A stretch of 64,000 nt of DNA from Candidatus Eiseniibacteriota bacterium (lineage in GTDB: Bacteria > Eisenbacteria > RBG-16-71-46 > CAIMUX01). The stretch covers positions 310,001-374,000 of the forward strand of contig JACKCR010000003.1 of NCBI GenBank assembly GCA_020633975.1. The letters are read 5' to 3'. Shown here piece by piece: positions 61,885-64,000 of this stretch. Under the pieces are notes generated by a model that was not told where the DNA came from, did not search any database, and worked only from the letters and a program-made list of their open reading frames with translations. Each line of letters starts with the position of its first letter. Position 1 is the stretch's first letter. Both the position numbers and the translations under genes were made by a program.

Positions 61885-62994
61885 ATGTCCGAAACCGTCC
61901 AACATCGGCTAGAGGAACGAGTGAAGGAACTATCGGCCCTCCACCAGACGGCCCGGCTCCTCCAGTCTTCCGAACGCCCGATGGACGAGGTCGTGCAGGA
62001 TGTCGTCGAGATCCTGCCGTTCGCATGGCAGCACGCCGACGTCGCGGCGGCACGCATCCGATTCGGGCGTCGGTCGTGGGCGACACGCGGATTCGAAACC
62101 AGTGCGTGGACTCAGAAGGAGGACTTTTCGATCCCGCAGGGTGAGTCCGGATCGATCGAAGTCGTCTATCTAGTAGAGAAGCCCCCCGCGGACGAGGGGC
62201 CGTTCCTCTTGGAGGAACGGGACCTGATCCGCTCCCTCTCCGAGCTCCTCCGCGCGTTCTTCCAGCGACAACGGGACGCCACCCTCATCCGGGACGCCAA
62301 CGAGAGGCTCGAGCGGCTGGTCGCGGAACGCACCGCGAGCCTACGTCGTCTCGCTTCCGAAGTGTGTCTGGCGGAGGAGCGGGAGCGTCGACGGATCGCC
62401 GAAGGTCTCCATGACCACCTGGGACAAGCGCTCGCCGTGATGAAGATCCGGCTGAGGCAGCTCCGCGGAGATGCCGTCCTCGGCGGGCACGGCTCCGCAC
62501 TCGACGAACTCGTGGCGCTGAGTGAACAGGCGATCCAGTACTCACGCGAGTTGACCTTCGAGCTCTCCCCGCCGGTCCTCTATGAGCTCGGCCTCGGCCC
62601 TGCACTCGAATGGCTGGGGGAGGAGACCGGGAAGAAGAACCGGATCGACATTCGCGTACGGGACCGAGTGCGACACCCTCTTCCCGGGGACCTCAAGGTG
62701 ATGCTCTGGAAGTCTGCTCGTGAGCTGCTCCACAACGTCCTCAAGCATGCCGAGGCCCGCCATGTGAAGATGACCCTCTCGAAGCAGGACCGCAGGGTCG
62801 TCCTCGAAGTGGAAGACGACGGAACCGGCTTCGAACCCGCCCAGGTGCGTCCAGACTCGGACGATCGATTCGGACTCTTCTCCATCGAGGAGCGGATCCG
62901 CCAACTCGGGGGCCGGATGGAGATCGAGTCTGCGCTGGGCCGCGGCACATTGGTCCGCCTCGTTACCGGCGAAGTCTTGGAGGAAGGTCGATGA
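61885..62994 (+). CDS. NarX/LytS-like (HisKA_3) histidine kinase
   Basis: The protein has 369 aa. A GAF-like region lies at about residues 20-130, then a coiled linker (RDANERLERLVAERTASLRRL). The HisKA_3 dimer helix has the phospho-His in RRRIAEGLHDHLGQALAVMK, and the ATPase domain has ELLHNVLKHAEA, DDGTGF and GLFSIEERI. It has no membrane helix, so it senses an internal signal. Its stop overlaps the regulator start (ATGA). It may control the divergent amtB. Confidence 0.9.
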   Translation: MSETVQHRLEERVKELSALHQTARLLQSSERPMDEVVQDVVEILPFAWQHADVAAARIRFGRRSWATRGFETSAWTQKEDFSIPQGESGSIEVVYLVEKPPADEGPFLLEERDLIRSLSELLRAFFQRQRDATLIRDANERLERLVAERTASLRRLASEVCLAEERERRRIAEGLHDHLGQALAVMKIRLRQLRGDAVLGGHGSALDELVALSEQAIQYSRELTFELSPPVLYELGLGPALEWLGEETGKKNRIDIRVRDRVRHPLPGDLKVMLWKSARELLHNVLKHAEARHVKMTLSKQDRRVVLEVEDDGTGFEPAQVRPDSDDRFGLFSIEERIRQLGGRMEIESALGRGTLVRLVTGEVLEEGR

Positions 62995-63638
62995 TCACGA
63001 TCCTGCTCGCGGACGATCACAAGATCTTCCGGGACGGACTCCGTCCCCTCTTCACGGCGCAGCCAGACATGGAGGTGGTCGCGGAGGCCGAGAACGGTCG
63101 TGACGCCCTTCGCCTGGCCGAAGAACTCAGGCCGACGGTCGCGGTCCTCGACATCTCGATGCCCGAGCTGAGTGGACTCGAGGTCACGAGAAGCCTCTCG
63201 CAACGCGCTCCCGACGTGCACGTGATCATCCTGTCCATGCACAGCGACCGCCGGTTCGTGGTCGAGGCCCTCCGGTCGGGAGCTCGTGGATACCTGCTCA
63301 AGGACTCGGGCTTCGAGGAGCTGGTCCACGCCATCCGCTCCGTGGTCGACGGCGGCGTCCATCTCGGAAGGGCCGTGAGCGAACAGGTCGTCCAGGACTA
63401 CGTCGCCCTGGCCCGCGAAGAGGAGCCCGGGGTCGCGCAGCCACTCTCGGCTCGGGAACGCGAGGTGCTTCAGCTGCTCGCGAACGGGCTCGCCACGAAG
63501 GAGGTCGCGGAGCGACTCCACCTGTCCGTCAAAACCGTCGAGTCCCATCGGAAGGCGGTGATGGACAAGCTCGAGATCCACAACATCGCGGAGCTGACCA
63601 AATACGCGATCCGCACGGGCCTGACCGAGATCGAGTAA
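62991..63638 (+). CDS. NarL/FixJ-type response regulator
   Basis: The protein has 215 aa. The receiver has LLADDHKIFRDG at the start, the phospho-Asp in VAVLDISMPELSG and the Lys in LLKDSG. The LuxR-type helix-turn-helix is LSAREREVLQLLANGLATKE. It is phosphorylated by the kinase before it and binds DNA, possibly at the inverted repeat near 61820. Confidence 0.93.
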   Translation: MITILLADDHKIFRDGLRPLFTAQPDMEVVAEAENGRDALRLAEELRPTVAVLDISMPELSGLEVTRSLSQRAPDVHVIILSMHSDRRFVVEALRSGARGYLLKDSGFEELVHAIRSVVDGGVHLGRAVSEQVVQDYVALAREEEPGVAQPLSAREREVLQLLANGLATKEVAERLHLSVKTVESHRKAVMDKLEIHNIAELTKYAIRTGLTEIE

Positions 63639-64000
63639 GTCGGGGCCGGGCGGTTGCGGCCAACACAGTCGCAACTATCTATAAATACAGCAACTTACCT
63701 CGACTTGGCCCCCAAACTCCAGGACCGGCCCCGCCTGTCCACCGGCATGTCGTGGGCCCGAGCCCGGTTGCGACACGGCCGTCCACGATCCTCCGGCTAC
63801 GATCTCGGCAGACGCCCCGGGCCCAGATGGCCAGACATGGCAAATCGTTGACAACCAGGTCCTTACGGAACCCGGCCACGGCGCGACGGTATGAGTCCAT
63901 AGCATCACTTCGGGCATCCTCAGGGTGACGAATTCCGCCCGGAATGACTCTTAGTTGATGTGGGCAGAAATGGGCGAGGCTGCCTATACTGCCCAAGGCT
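63639..64000. other. Intergenic region to the window edge
   Basis: There is no supported gene. An AT-rich patch (63676-63700) interrupts the GC-rich background. TGGGCAG (63961-63967) and CTGCCCA (63989-63995) form an inverted repeat close to the right edge, possibly an operator for a gene starting beyond the window. Confidence 0.4.

Noticed and set aside
63848-63876. Consensus TTGACA -35 box
   Set aside because: No -10-like sequence lies 16-18 bases downstream.
63955-63990. TTGATG / TATACT as a promoter
   Set aside because: The boxes are 24 bases apart, too far for sigma-70.
1-64000. CRISPR arrays, rRNA, tRNA, insertion sequences
   Set aside because: I saw no regularly spaced repeats, tRNA cloverleaf, rRNA core or transposase; tRNA genes could be missed by eye.

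Overview
The window is GC-rich bacterial chromosome, gene-dense on both strands, with no rRNA, tRNA, transposase, integrase or CRISPR array that I can see. The gene set points to an environmental Gram-negative bacterium with an outer membrane: lipoproteins, an OM beta-barrel, VgrG/PAAR parts, and a YCF48/RND exporter pair. PstC and PstA have very long extracytoplasmic inserts, many proteins are FHA-, HEAT- or kinase-based, and one secreted cytochrome ends in a FlgD-type Ig-like domain. That mix fits poorly sampled phyla such as Candidatus Eisenbacteria, Krumholzibacteriota or Myxococcota better than a model proteobacterium. This placement is inference only.

Layout. 1-3.3 kb: end of a secreted YCF48-like beta-propeller gene, overlapping an RND/MMPL exporter. 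3.3-6.1 kb: Nudix hydrolase and two divergently arranged regulators that both carry degenerate HD-GYP domains, one of them FHA-GAF-pseudoHD-GYP. 6.2-9.8 kb: a lipoprotein and two membrane proteins of unknown role. 9.8-15.5 kb (minus strand): FHA protein, HEAT-repeat/Ser-Thr kinase and two tandem PilT-like ATPases, a probable phospho-controlled type IV pilus retraction module. 15.6 kb: a DUF1028 protein. 17-27.1 kb: a complete phosphate regulon phoB-phoR-pstS-pstC-pstA-pstB-phoU, with a Pho-box-like repeat before pstS and a hairpin after it. 27.2-27.4 kb: a tiny promoter/SD/19-codon ORF/terminator unit.

27.7-31.2 kb: thioredoxin-like protein, a SLOG-like protein, a protein that resembles eukaryotic COMM-domain (COMMD) proteins over most of its length, and a Zn-ribbon methyltransferase. 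31.3-42.8 kb: an orphan type VI-type spike/effector-loading island (PAAR-like protein, DUF3540-like strand-repeat protein, membrane protein, pentapeptide protein, DUF2169-pentapeptide fusion, VgrG). It also holds a TPR-methyltransferase and a SurA-like lipoprotein; no sheath or baseplate genes are in view. 43-47 kb: alkyltransferase-like DNA repair protein, FHA-GGDEF protein, half of a Bcr/CflA MFS transporter, and a DegT/DnrJ aminotransferase. 47-52.8 kb: a diheme beta-propeller protein, then argG and argH with a strong terminator. 53-55.7 kb: a hybrid histidine kinase. 56.1-59.2 kb: a four-gene operon of uncharacterised membrane proteins ending in a terminator. 59.4-63.6 kb: an OM beta-barrel and ammonium transporter, divergent from a NarX/NarL-type two-component pair.

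The best candidates for something undescribed are the bacterial COMMD-like protein beside a SLOG-like protein (29-30 kb), the FHA/HEAT-kinase/PilT operon, the spike island with its methyltransferases, the membrane operon at 56-59 kb and the microtranscript at 27.2 kb.
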